From Nymphaea colorata (Eukaryota; Streptophyta; Magnoliopsida; Nymphaeales; Nymphaeaceae), in the NCBI RefSeq assembly GCF_008831285.2, contig NC_045140.1, positions 3,637,528 to 3,701,527 of the forward strand: a stretch of DNA of 64,000 nt. Reading direction: 5' to 3'. Below, in pieces: positions 11,620 through 23,947 of the stretch. Made by a program: the position numbers and the translations under genes. Every line of letters begins with the position of its first letter. The first letter of the stretch is position 1. The notes under the pieces are model-generated. The model was not told the origin of the DNA. It worked only from the letters and a program-made list of their open reading frames with translations, and made no database searches.

Positions 11620-14600
11620 ATGGTAGCGGCTTCAGGAACCAATCCTTTCAACAAAGAGATGGCCATCCGAAAGAGAATTGCCAATATGTATCTATCTATC
11701 TCTCTCTCTCTCTCCCTCTCTCTCTTGCTGTGCATGTGTGTATGTATGTGTGGGTCTCTTTGTCTAGTTTGTGAAGGTTTTCTGATCATTGCTTGATAAA
11801 TGGAGTTATCTTAAGCGGGCAGTTATCACAATATACTGCTCCTGTTTCTCTGGTGTGATACTTTTGGAAGTTGGAACTCTCTTTGGTTGAGATAACTCTC
11901 GCAATGATGGTCAGTTTTAGTAAGCATGTGGTGCTCGAGATGAAATTTATTATTTGTTTTCTTTTGTCAAAATAAGGATGGGCTTGCCTACATGCTTCGC
12001 CATTGGTTTGTTCCAGTAATTATCTATGTCATTAGTTCTCAGTAACTTTGATGACGTTGTGACGTGGATGGTTGAGCTTCATCGTGTTTTTCTTTATGTG
12101 TTTCATGCATATTTCAGATTCAATAAGAGAGAAGAGGACTTTCCATCATTGAAAGAGTATAATGATTACTTGGAAGAAGTGGAAGATATGAGTAAGTCTC
12201 AGTGGCCTGCAGTCAAACATTGATATATCGTGCAGGTTATGCTGATCAATTCTAACTGAAAATGGTTCCTTGCCTACAGTTTTTGATCTGATAGAAGGAA
12301 ACAACATCCCTGCCATCGAAGCAAAAATTGCAAGATATCAAGAAGAAAACAAGGATCAGATAATTAATGCCCAAGCTCGAAAGGTATTTCCTATTTGTCA
12401 TAATTCATTTTATCAAATTGTTGGTACTGAGGTACTTTTTGTGGCGATGTCTATATCCCATGCTTCATCCTTTTTGGCTTAACTCTTTCCTGTGTTGCAT
12501 CAAATTTTGCATGATATATTCTGTTTGGAAAACATCAGTTTGTAGGTAGGACTATAGAAGTCTATAGTTTTGAGTTGTGCATGAAGTATATTCAATAAAA
12601 GATGCTCAAAATGACGAGTTTTTGCTGAATAGGCTGAAGAGCTTGCGGCAGCCATGAAAGCAAGCAAAGGACCTCCTGTGCAGAACGATCCAAGTGATAT
12701 GGTGAGTTGATCAATGGTGCCATATTTGAGCACGTACATGTGCTTCTTTTTTGCTCATTGATTATGTATCCATTGACTTGTAATTTTGAATTGGTCGAGT
12801 CCATCGCTTCTACTATTAAGATGTCTCTATGCTTGAAAACTTTCTTAATATTTGTAAAAGAAGCCTTCCAAAAACTGCTCTGAACGAATTAACATGAGTT
12901 TAGATACACCGCAAGTTCATTTATATATTGCCCAATTTTAATGCTTGAAAATATGTGTCTGTATATCTGTGCACTACTGTGCCTTTAAAATTGAAATTAT
13001 TTTATGTTTGCTTGTAGCTAGATTTTTGTTGAGTTAATTTCTCTCTTCTTGTTAAGTTTGTTGGTAAGTTTATTGTACTTTCTATATCTGCATCATTAAA
13101 TGCTGGAAATGGTAGTGCAGCATGGACTATAGTTTAAAGCATGGACATGAGTTCTGTTTTTAGGATACGTTCTTCCTATTACATTATAATAAATGCATGT
13201 TTTTCCATGACAAAGAACATACCCCTGTACAGGCTCCACTAGATGATTCGTAGACTTCATTACGTCAATTTCTGCTCCCCGCCAACCTTTCCTTTCATGT
13301 TGCTTCTTAGTTCTGATGTTTTTAGCATTTTCGTTTGTTTGTGTCTTTGTAGGGGCTGCTTTCTGTAGTCTGTTGGTTTATCTGCTTGATGCTTTAGGAA
13401 TCTTAGCAATTCTAATACGTGCACTTCATATATATCAATAAAGATCTGGGATGCTTGTTTTAAAAGTTAAAACTGAATTTCATGCATGCATCTCATCTCA
13501 GTGCTAATACACTAAGCTATAAACTGTTTGGCTTTGCCTACTCATGAGACCAGAACACACTGAGGGTACCATATTATACCCGTCAATTCAACATGTATTG
13601 TGGGGTTCATTCTTGATTTGTGGATCCCATTAACAGCCTTTTTCCGGTTGGTGGTCATCAAGTGTCCAGTGTTCTCCCTAACCTTGTCCACTTTCATAGT
13701 TGATTTTGTTGGGATCACCATTCATCTTGGTCCCACTGGTTATGAGAAAGAAACTGTGCTGGCAGCTGGATTCAAGCTGATAAAGAGTAACCAAAATAAT
13801 TGCCTACAAGAGTCCTTAACTTGCAGGAATTCACTTTAGTCACATAATGAGTGCACCTCTTGGTGCAAGCTTGAGGCTGGGTTACTTCCTTTTAGACGCA
13901 TTGACCTGAAATCCTTATCCTACTGGAGTCTTGCTAATGTAAAGTGTAAACCAGGCAATTTCTTCAGACTGGCCAAAAGATAAACGAAATGATGAAGTTT
14001 GGTTCTACATCTCAGCTTCCAAAATTGTTCAACTGAGCTGCCAAATTTGTCACGTTGAAGTTTTGAACTACAGAAGGGATTTCTTAATCTAAGTAACCAT
14101 GATCCTGTTATGTTGGTTAATGCTATATAATGCCTTGCATCAGTGATCATTCTGGTAGTCAGATCAGGTTCTAAACTGTTTCTTAGTGTTGGCCGAATGA
14201 AGATGTTATACCATTTGTGTGGCTCACTAGTCCGCTCATTAGATGTGTTATCTGCTATTAGATATTCTCCTGCTGTTAATCATGTAATGTGGAATGCAAT
14301 TCCTGAAGCACAAGCTTTGCTTTGCTCTTTAAATTAGCCTTTTATCCTAGAAAGAATTTTGAATGTTTCTCAAAACGTTTGATTTATGTTTTGGTGCAGG
14401 CTTTAGGACAAAATGCACAAGTAGGAATAAGTGGGGTTGCGCAGGGACAATATGCTCCTGCTGTGCCAGGAGCTGCATTTGGACAACCAAGACCTACAGG
14501 TGTAGTACCTCAGCCGGTATCGTTAGGTGGTCTCGATGGTACCATGGGCATTGAAGATGAAGCGACAATGAAACTTCGAGCAGAAAGAAGTGCTAGAGCG

Positions 14601-14669
14601 GGAGGGTGGACTGTGGAAATAAGCAAGAAAAGGGCAATGGAAGAAGCCTTCAGTAGTCTGTGGGTTTGA
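11620..14669 (+). CDS. MAT1: MAT1-like CDK-activating kinase assembly factor
   Basis: Exons are 11620-11687, 12118-12191, 12280-12383, 12633-12701 and 14400-14669, summing to 585 bp (194 residues). Phases match at each junction. The protein opens MVAASGTNPFNKEMAIRKR and continues FNKREEDFPSLKEYNDYLEE, the MAT1 signature. The segment DLIEGNNIPAIEAKIARYQE then forms a predicted coiled coil to about residue 105, followed by a Gly/Ala/Gln/Pro-rich linker and a conserved end (GGWTVEISKKRAMEEAF). In other eukaryotes MAT1 holds CDK7 (plant CDKD) and cyclin H together in the CAK/TFIIH complex in the nucleus. ATG 11620 is the first in frame. The N-terminal RING finger of animal MAT1 is absent, and no Cys/His cluster lies in the 120 bases upstream. 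Intron 1 starts with a CT-rich tract; intron 4 is 1698 bp with nothing recognisable. Confidence 0.9.
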
Positions 14670-17019
14670 ATTGCCGAAATGAACATAAGCCATGTTCTCG
14701 TTAAGTGTAAATAGCACAAGTGCCGAAACAATGTTATTCCAATCCATTCTTACGTTGCCAAGTTTCCTGTCTGAAAGAGCACCGTTGCTGTCGCCATATT
14801 ATCGGAGAGAACAATGCCCGTACACAAGAATTATTAAATCGATCATGCATGGGATTGCAGGTTTTGGTGCTTCATTGATGGTTTTGTAGCAATATTTCTG
14901 GTCTTCAAACAAAAAATCACATTGAGAAGAGGCCCCTGATTTGTGGTAAAGAAACAGTTAGTAGATTGATGTGTCCTTTTACAGCAGGATAAATTGAAAA
15001 CAGATTGGTAGGATTTCTCTTGTCCATGGTTTGCATCTTGCACAGGCTTGCAGGTCTTATCACCCCATCGCGCCCATGAAGAAAATATCTCCATTTCTTT
15101 TTGGTTCTTTATTCAATACAGATCCATAGGTGTTTTGATAGTTCCTTGCACTAAAAAACATGCGTTAAGATAAAATGGTATTGCATGCTTAAGTGCTGTA
15201 GGGATGTCACAGGGCCGCAGCCCCTGCTGAATTGCAGCTTTCCAAACACTTACCTGATTCGAAGCTGCCAGTACCTAGGTTGTTACTGAATCTTTTGTAA
15301 GCAAATATTGTGCATATCCAGCAGAATAGTGCCTGTTTATGACATTCCGATGCAAAGTACCCGTTTATGGCATTAAAATTGCAGATGTTAATGAGAAGTA
15401 GGGGCTGATCAGGTTTAAAGTACGAAACCTCCCAAACCATACTCCATCTCTCTACTAAACTACGACCACAATATCGATCTGAATGCTTCATCATACATCT
15501 TTTTCCAAACCAAACTCAGAACTCTTGACTGCCCCTAAAATTTGTGCTCTTTAGAGGAATGAAAAGTCTTCAAACTGATGGTATGTGGATACATGCAGTA
15601 GAAGATCTGATGGACAGTGGACACTTTCAAGGATGCAATATGGTATGTGGATACAGGGTGGTTGTGGAGTCTTCTTGGAAGCGAAGGTAGAGATTTCTAG
15701 ATCTATTGAGTACCAAAGTCTTCAAACTGAAGTCTAAAACACAAAAATGTATGTTCCTTAGAATGAGACATTTTTTTTTTCGAATCTTAGAATGTCTTAA
15801 AACATGTCTAAGAACATTCCGACAAGAAAATGCTATATATGAGACAATGAGTTTAACTAGGAAACGAGACTGGCTTTTGCGCCTTTTCTTTCTTTCTTTC
15901 CTTTCTTTTTTCTCACACTGTTGCTTTTCCTACCTTATAAATGGTACATTCCAAGAGGGGCAAGAAACATAAAAAAAACAATCAACTTCAAAATGGGATT
16001 TGCTTTGCTCACTTTTTCTTTTTCTTTCTTTCTTTTTTCTTTTTCCCCTTTGTGCGTGTGTGTATTTAAATATATTATATATATACAAAGAAATTGGTAA
16101 AAACCATACACTTAGGTTAGGGATAAAAACCAAACCTTTTAATTTTTTGCTAAAAAGTTATTTTACATAAAAAATAAGCATCCCAATATTTTTATAAAGA
16201 ACTATTTTGATATAAAACATGCTTTGAATCAAGTTGTTTTTATGAAAAACTTTGAATTTTCTATTATCAAAATGTCGATATAAAAAAAACTGATCTTAAA
16301 CCATGCAGCCAACTTCTTTGGGCACAATGTGGCATAAGGGTATGTAGAAGAGTCCAAGTTTTCATAAGATTAAGAGGCACTTGTCAATAAGATTGAAGAA
16401 CACAGAGCCGTCTTATAATTATTATTAAAATGCTAGCACTTTCAGGTGTGCATAAGGTTAACAATCCACTAAAACATTATTTTATTATATACATTATTGA
16501 AAAAGGCCAACCCTCAAGGGAAACTTTAAAGTGGCCCTTGAATGAGTGGCGCAGAAATTAACGCACAGAGTGAGTGCTATTGGTTTCTTATTTATTTAAC
16601 TAATAAAATAGCGAAGGGAAAGAAAAAAGGGATGGAAAGTGGGTTTTACACCCAATGCGTCGGTTACTCAACATTTCCCATTTTCTGGGGGGATTGAAAA
16701 CCGGTTTGGAAGTCGGATCGGATCAGAGTCTTGGAAGACCGAACCCAGGTCAAAGGGCCGGGTCGGTCTGACTCGGAAATGAATTGGGACGAAGGTTGGT
16801 TGCTTGGTGAGAACTGAGAGGGAAGGAAGGAGTCGGAGGGTTAGACAGCGACGGCGTTGTCTGTGAGACCGGCGAGGCCTGTTTGCCGGCCGGCGGGGAG
16901 TCCTTGACCATGACCATTGCCATCCAGAGGGCCGAAACGATCACTTTTAGATCTCCTCTACAAGGTCGAACGAGAAGGATGGTGGTCGATATATTGTTGG
17001 TCCACAACGACAAGTCCAG

Positions 17020-17275
17020 CCAGCTCAAACTCGCTTGTCTAAACTCTATTTAAGTTTGAAATATTAAATGAGTTGAGTTCGAGTTATAAGTAAACTTGCA
17101 TGAATGTTGAATTATACTAAGATAGGACTAAGCAAATTAAAATGAACGAGACATGTTTAACATAAACTATTAAACATCTCAAGTCTGAGCTACCATTGTA
17201 CAGTCGAGCCAAGCTTGAGTTTGTAAACGAGTCGAATTTGAGTTTTCTTGACTCGTCTCACATGCAACCCTACCA
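17020..17275. repeat. Dispersed repeat, CTCAAACTCG family, copy 1
   Basis: It starts around AGCTCAAACTCGCTTGTCTAA and ends around GACTCGTCTCACATG. Words such as ATTAAATGAGT, GAGACATGTTTAACATAAAC and TTTGAGTTTTCTTGA recur in the same order at 34290-34585. Both ends are rich in CTCGACTC-like words in inverse orientation, suggesting a MITE. Confidence 0.6.
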
Positions 17276-18088
17276 TAAACTTAGGAAAAGTGCTGGCTAA
17301 TCCCAAGGGCTTCCACTCAACAATATATGTATAAAAACTTGTCCATTAAGTCTTGCATTATCTTAATTGGAGTGCATATCAACGGATAGCCTGATAGATT
17401 CAGAAGTGTTTGAGCACAAAAGGAAAAAAAAAGAAAGAAAAAGTGGTTGTTCACGCATAGTAGGTCAGGCTCAGCTTGTTGAGGTCAGGGGGCAACGGTC
17501 TGTTATCCTTCCACTGCCAAGAGAGAGAGGTACTCGCTGCTCTGTGAAACCAGCCTCACGCGTTGCCCTCCACTCTAAGGCAACAGCCCTCTCGGACCTT
17601 CGATCGAGAGAGATGAGCCAACTCCTGGCTTGGAGCAGGGCAGTCCGTCAAATGCACCCCGAACCTCGCCGAGACTGACCAGCATGCGGTCCGACCACCT
17701 TGTATGCCCTCACTCGAGTAACAACCGCGCGTGACCACGGTCGGCGGGTTTGATAAGCTTGCCGCAAACCTATATGTAGATTGAATTTTGAAGAAACTTT
17801 CGATACAGGACTAAATAACCTCTCTCTCTCTCTCCCCTTCCTGCTCTCTCTCTAGCGACGTATCTCCCATCAAGGATTTTCCTGGTACGTTGTAAACTAC
17901 CCACCGATCAAATACAGGCGCCGGTGCTTCCTCATCATCTTTTCAACTTGTCCAGGAGTGAGGCGAACGATGGGCTTCAGCATGGTCGATCGATTCCAAA
18001 AGGGAGACATAAGAGAAACTGTTCAGATTGTATCAGATTTTTCATTTCTGAAGAGAAAGTGGGTCCTCGAACCATCCGCGTAGAAGTA

Positions 18089-18640
18089 TCAAGTTAGATT
18101 GGCATGGATCATGGTATGATACAGAAGATTAAGATCAAGCGTTGAATGACACGAGTCTCTCCTCAAATTCACTCCCGGTATGATGCCAATGCTTAATTTC
18201 GTTCTCTTTTTTTGGTTTGATTGCATGGTGAACCTGTTTTTTAGGTTGAAGTAATGGAATCCATCGACAAAACATAACTTGTTCTTGGCCGTTGGTGCCA
18301 TCGACATCGCTCTGCTCCATGTGCTGTAATTGTCGCCCCCTAGATGATGAGTGAGTAATAAATCTCCGGGATTATCACCATGGTGGAGGCAAAATGGATT
18401 GATGAACTCAGCTGCAACCTTTCCAGTGTTTTCAAAACCAGATGAAGGAATGGAACCAACATTGGGAATTGGACCATCATTAGGAGGATCAACAGTTGCC
18501 ATCTCTATTAATTTGGCTTCGATACCATGCAGACTTGAGAGCTGAATGAAGTAAAACTGGTGTGCAGGTAGTAACAGAGCAGAAGAGTGTGTATAACAGA
18601 GGAAAGAATGAGAAGTCTCTGTCATTGATGTTTGGCCAAA
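18089..18640 (-). mobile_element. Copia retrotransposon fragment: primer-binding site and truncated gag
   Basis: On the minus strand TGGTATCGAAGCCA (18512-18525) matches a Copia primer-binding site. The gag ATG follows at 18502. The frame holds NPFCLHHGDNPGDLLLTHHL and GDNYSTWSRAMSMA, then KNKLCFVDG, the N-terminal Copia gag domain. It breaks off after about 135 gag codons. No protease, integrase or reverse transcriptase follows, so this is a dead fragment. Confidence 0.8.
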
Positions 18641-20430
18641 TGATACAATGGTCTGTTTAGATGTTATATACCAAAAAATTTCTTTACAATCAAGAAAACT
18701 ACACGCAGAATCACGTTTTGTAAGCCTCGTTTCTCAAAGCATGCAATTGACTGGAACGTTTATCAAAACATGCAATTAGACTCAGCTGTAGATTTCCATG
18801 TCCGAATCTGATCAGTGAACGTAAGAAAGCTTCAACTCCGGGAGGCATGGGGGACATGTAAAAGTGTAAAACGTTCAGAGGTCTACTCTTTTATTGAAAT
18901 GGACTTAATCCGATCCTATGTAATCAGATTTAGATTTCAACTTGAATTTAAGTCTCATTTCTCAAAACTGAACTTGAATCTGGCCAGAGTAATATCTAAG
19001 AACTAATAATTGTATGTAATTGACTGGAACGCCGCTTATCAATCTCAGTGGAATATTGGACTCAGATTTAGATTTCCATATCCTAATCTGATTAGTGAAT
19101 GGATCTGGTTTTCCTTAGCAAATCTGACTAAATGGTTTTTGCATTGGAAAAAAAAACCAAATGTATCAAAGAACGGGCCCATGTAAGTTTTGAACATCCA
19201 GCAAGCAGCTTAAGAACAACTAGTACAGCAGCCAGAATCACCTGTTTGATTCCTGTATGTGCTATTTTTTTAGACTCTTAAGAAGTGGGATTACAACATC
19301 CTAAATTAAGGTGTCCAGAGCAGTGCAAAACTTTGGAGGCAGAAAGAATGAGAGGATCTTCGGGTAGTGGGTTGTTATCATCCTACTCACCCATGGTGAA
19401 AAAAGGCATGTGAGACGAATGCATTCAAGTCAAACGGAAACAGAAGAAAAACACGTTATATTTTTCTCCAACGCCAATTCACAGTTCAACACGGACTCAA
19501 GCGGGTAGGATACGCCGTTGACTGCACGCTCATTCAGTTTCTATAGGTGTCATTTCATGTGCGAGTCAGCTTTATACTTATACGACTTGAGGGGCAAGCT
19601 GTTGAGGAACTGAACTTGAGCTCTGGCAGACTATGGAAGCCGCTTGAATTTGAATCGTCCGAGTTGAATCGGACTTTTGACAGCAGCAGAAACGACACAC
19701 ACACACACACTCTCTCTCTCTCCCTTATAGACACTGTAGCGTAGCGAGGCTTTGAGTGCTGGTCGTCATAAAAAGGAGGAGAAAAATGACCCGTTCATTT
19801 TTGTTTACCACCCCGAAAGCTTGGTGGAAGGTCTGCCCATGGCCGCCTCCTGCCTCCCTGAGTCTATTGATGGACTCTCGTTTCCTCTGTCCCCCTTCCT
19901 TTGATGGGCAGTCGATTCTCCACAGTACACTCTCTACCTCTGTTGTCCTCTATTCTTCGAATATGTCTGCATGCGTCATTTGCTGTCTCGTCTTACATTT
20001 CATCCCTGTAGAGAGCCAGAGCCCACGCTTCAACGAAACCGGATCTTTCTACCATCTTGACGTTCTTCAATCTGCTCTTCACTTTAGAAGGCGTTGAGAC
20101 GATAAATCGCCGTTAGGTTTCTTTCCTTTACTTGTGATTAACTGGCTTTCACCCAAAACCCAGTTGGTTTTTTGATAAAAAAGAATGGGTTTTTGAGGGT
20201 TTCAGGGTCGGATTTTTTTTGGGTGTTCCAGTTGTTGGTGGGAGAGGAAATTGGCTGAAGAATCGTCGTGATTTTATGGGTTCATTTTGTTGCACATGTG
20301 TGGGCGCCTGTCATTCTTCCCTTCATTGCTAGCTCTTGGCTCCATCGATATTCCGGTGAGCTTTCATTTGTTATCTTCCCGGTGGTTTCTGTGGATTCTA
20401 GAAGGTTTTGATGCGGTGTTCTGCTCTAGG

Positions 20431-23400
20431 ATGTCGTCTTCGCAGGATGCTCATGATCGGCCGAGATCTTCTCAGATTCAGAGGGATCCTGTAATGTGGG
20501 AGCTTGACGATGTTGATACAGAGGTTCCTTCCTGCAAGCCGTTCTCAATCAGGTATACAGATTTGCCATTTCTCATTAACGTGCGTTGTGCATGTGGCCA
20601 TTGGAACATCTACACGTGCCAGGAGCTTGGGGGTCCTTCAGCGGGAGGATGGTCCACGTGCAAGAATGCCATTGCCCTCTCGACGAGATCCTATGATGAT
20701 TTTTCAAGCTGTTAGAGATGGAGAAGTTTGTTTATGGGAAGTCGGGTTTCTTTGAAAGTCTTCTGTTTTCACTTTGAACATGTACTTGATTTTGATGTTA
20801 TCAGAGACTTCAGTCCATACCCTCTTTTCTACTCCTTTATTAGAGAAGCAGATACCCAGTAGGCTAATGTATGATGAACAGTGATTGGCTGGTAGCGTAG
20901 GCACTGAAACATTTTTCTTGCATATGATAATGGTGCATTTCTCTTTGGGTTGCAGAGAATACGTTTTCTCAGCTCGTGGCAAGCACTTAAGCAAGAATTG
21001 GCCGTTTCATCAGAGGTATATCCAAGTATGCAGGAAACATGGGGTTAAGGACATTCTGCCACCCTTTGAGTCGCCTGCATTGGTGAGAGAGAGAGAGGAT
21101 AAGTACTTGGGGCCTCATGATGCAGTAAATGTTCGCGTCTGTTCACGTGATGCAGTTGATGACCAACATGAATTGTTGATGGAAGATATGGATCGGGTAG
21201 TTGCAGGAATATCTTGGAAGCTTGGCTTGTTATCTCTCACTTGCAGGGATGAAGTTAATGATGATAAAGTCATGGAGGAACATGTGTTGAGGGTAGACAA
21301 AATGGCAGGTGACTACAAACTTGAAGCAATAGCGTCATCCAGGTATTCGGCAGCGGCGGAACTTTGGTTCCCTTCACTTGATTTTGCGTCAGAGGATCGA
21401 AGGCATCTGCTAGCCGAGGAGGGCGATTTGTTGTTTGGTGCAAGTGATATGGTTGGCAATGTTAGGATTTCTGTCACAGAAAATCTCATCTTAGAAAATG
21501 TTCCCAAGTCAGGTGAAGCAAGAAAATAGTTATAGCATTCCTGTGTTGTGCTTATTTCTCATCATCCCTGTTTGTAAAGATTTTCTCATGATCTCAAATG
21601 CAGGAGTGGGTTCTGACGTAGGTTGCGCTGCCGAAGAATCAAAAAGGTTGACACAGAAGCGGCACAAGTCTCAGAGATGTAAGTTGAAGAGCAGGAAGAA
21701 GAGATGCATGGTGGATATCTGCGCTAAGGCACTGCCTTGCACATTAGAAGACTTGGACAAGAAGAACGGGACCAACTGGGCCTTGGACCCAAGCGTAATG
21801 CCATATAGCATTCCTGATTCCGACAAAGTCAAGAAGTACCTAGTGAAGCGAGATGGAAGAAATAAACCTTCCAACCTGCCAGGAACCAAGCTATTGAATA
21901 ATCCTGAATCCACAAATTGCAAAGATAATTCTTTGCCCGAAGGCGATGTCTCGCAGACGAAGCAAGTAGGGAGCAATAATACTAACCGGACTTGTGATGC
22001 ATCAAGTGAAAAGCAGTGCCTTCAGATGTCTGTGTTGAGAGATTGCAGTCAGAGGTCCGCCGTAAAGTTGAGCTGCCAGCGAACTAAACAAGATAAGGTA
22101 CGTTTCTGCTTGTTACACAGGATTAACATTGCATGTGCGCTACCAAATTTCAACTTGAATTCCCTTCGTAAAATTTTTTCTTGTTAGTTTTCTTCCTATA
22201 CCAACTTACTGTCTTTCATAAGCATAGACTATCGCTGCTTGTGTTCCCGCTACTGGTTGACTGCATAGCTTGATAAATTTGAGGTAATAAAGATAATGAA
22301 CTTGGGTATTCCTGCCAGATACATTTTGATCTTTTCCAGATTTTTTGGTCAGAAGACTTAAAACTCCTTTTTAACCTTTTTCTTCCATGAAATTAGATGG
22401 ATTTTCACAAATCCAGTAATATGTTCCTGCCAAGTGTTGGAAATATGTCAACTTTAAGAGCTCCACTATGTATAGGTTGAACTGAATCAGCTGGTTAATT
22501 GTTCACGTGGGTAAGATGACAGACCTCACTCCTTGGTAACCAAAATAAAAGCAGTATCAGACGTTAAAGTTCAGGAAAACTACATCTGCTTATCTGAGTA
22601 ACGTCGTTTAGGAAGAACAGTGGAAAAGATAGGTCTTGGTTTCTATTGAGAAAAAGATTGTTAGGAGCATCGAAGAGTTGTTGATGGTAAAGAATCTGAA
22701 TGATCATCTCTTGTGAAAAATGCATTGGCAGTTGTCATGTAATGAATCAATTAGAATCTTCGAAGAATTAGATATGTTACAGCTTCAAATAAAAAGGCTA
22801 TTGTAACTGCCTAAGATTAAAATGTTTTCTGTTTATGTTATTATTTGAATTAACTTTTCTCACCAGCTAGAGAGTTTGTTTGTTCGCCATGCTGTTGTCA
22901 AGTCATTGACCATTTTTATGCATTTGCCATCATCAGATTATTGGTGCTTCAGCATGTGGACATCAAAATGAACTTGTGAGACTGAAGGTCGAAGAGTTAA
23001 CTGGAGGACAAAGTCAAGATCGTGGAGTCTGTGCATCAGAAATGCTAAGACCAAATAAACGTTGGTTACAGAAAGGATGCGCCACTGATCAGCATATGCC
23101 TTCTAGTTGTGTTGAAAGTAGACAGAAGTCTCCAATAGTGCGTACTGTTAAAGCAAGGCCGCTCACAAATACAACCAATACAGGTTCTCCTCTGGAGAAT
23201 TTTGCAAGAAGTGTTGCACAATACAAAAGAAAGCCTCGCACTGTAAAAAGGATGAGGAAGGTGGATTCTATAACATCCTGCGTAGCGGTAGTCAAGCAGA
23301 CTCAGGATAGATCAGAATCAGAACTGTTTCAAAGTGAGGTAACTGACCTCTGTCACTGTTCTCCTCGTGCCAGCGTACACTCTTCAAACTCCTATACCCA

Positions 23401-23947
23401 AGAAGGCATTGATTCTGTAAATTTGAAAGAAAAGAAAAATCTGTTTCCATCCATTTCTATATTTGAAAACGGGGGCAACTTATCGATTGAACCAAGCATA
23501 GATGTGCTGGCTATGACTTGTTCACCAAATAATACATTTTATGACCCTTTTCAGCCTTATTTGCGCTCTGAAATGCATCATGCATCAGACTATCACTGTA
23601 CACATGAGATTCATGGTGGAGGGGGCAAATCTTATGGGCTAGAAGGAGCATTTTTTGATGAAATCTCTACGAACAGAATGACAGGCAGCCAGTTGGTAGT
23701 GGAAGACAAGGCAAAAGATTGCCAAGGCATAGTACAAGAAGATCAATGTGAGCTGAAGCCTAAAGATTCAGTTTCTTCAGTTGTCACAACTAGCTCAAGC
23801 AACTCCTTAAACGGTTCTGTAAGATCAGATAATCAGCCTGCACGATCGTTGTCCTTGAAGTGGCTAGAAATGGATGGTAAATGCTGCACATGCTGTTCTG
23901 ATGAGGACTATTTGTTGAAAATTCCATCGCACCACATCAATTTATGA
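20431..23947 (+). CDS. HAP8: HAPLESS8-like plant-specific protein
   Basis: Exons are 20431-20552, 20956-21512, 21604-22097 and 22937-23947, summing to 2184 bp (727 residues), with all phases consistent. The frame is open upstream to 20287, but the first sensible start is MSSSQDAHDRPRSS at 20431. The conserved part is residues 38-85: FSIREYVFSARGKHLSKNWP, then a Cys/Lys/His-Gly-Val stretch and LPPFESP. This signature belongs to a plant family I recall as Arabidopsis HAPLESS8 (At5g56250) and its paralogue At4g26450. A Lys/Arg-rich stretch near the start of exon 3 (KSQRCKLKSRKKR) could be a nuclear signal. The rest is Ser-rich and probably disordered. The Arabidopsis gene was named from a male-gametophyte transmission defect; its biochemical role is unknown. 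The nearby WRKY2-like gene supports the assignment. Confidence 0.75.
22098..22936 (+). other. HAP8 intron 3
   Basis: An 839-bp intron from GTACGT to CATCAG, AT-rich, with no repeat or coding content that I recognise. Confidence 0.8.

Larger units (their letters stand above)
14670..20430. other. MAT1-HAP8 intergenic region
   Basis: About 14670-15130 is probable MAT1 3' UTR. The stretch 15130-17010 has T-rich and AT-rich DNA with no recognisable gene. A dispersed repeat lies at 17020-17275. The stretch 17430-17950 is GC-richer and unassigned; it may be non-coding parts of the Copia element that follows at 18089-18640. The stretch 18640-19780 is AT-rich without features. About 19790-20430 is likely HAP8 promoter and leader, including a (CA)n(CT)n tract near 19695. 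Confidence 0.55.

Noticed and set aside
17367-17678. 103-codon frame in GC-richer intergenic DNA
   Set aside because: No recognisable motif; near a Copia fragment and likely non-coding element sequence.
20287-20430. Upstream extension of the HAP8 first exon
   Set aside because: The extra 48 residues are hydrophobic and Trp/Cys-rich, unlike the rest; the better start is MSSSQDAH at 20431.
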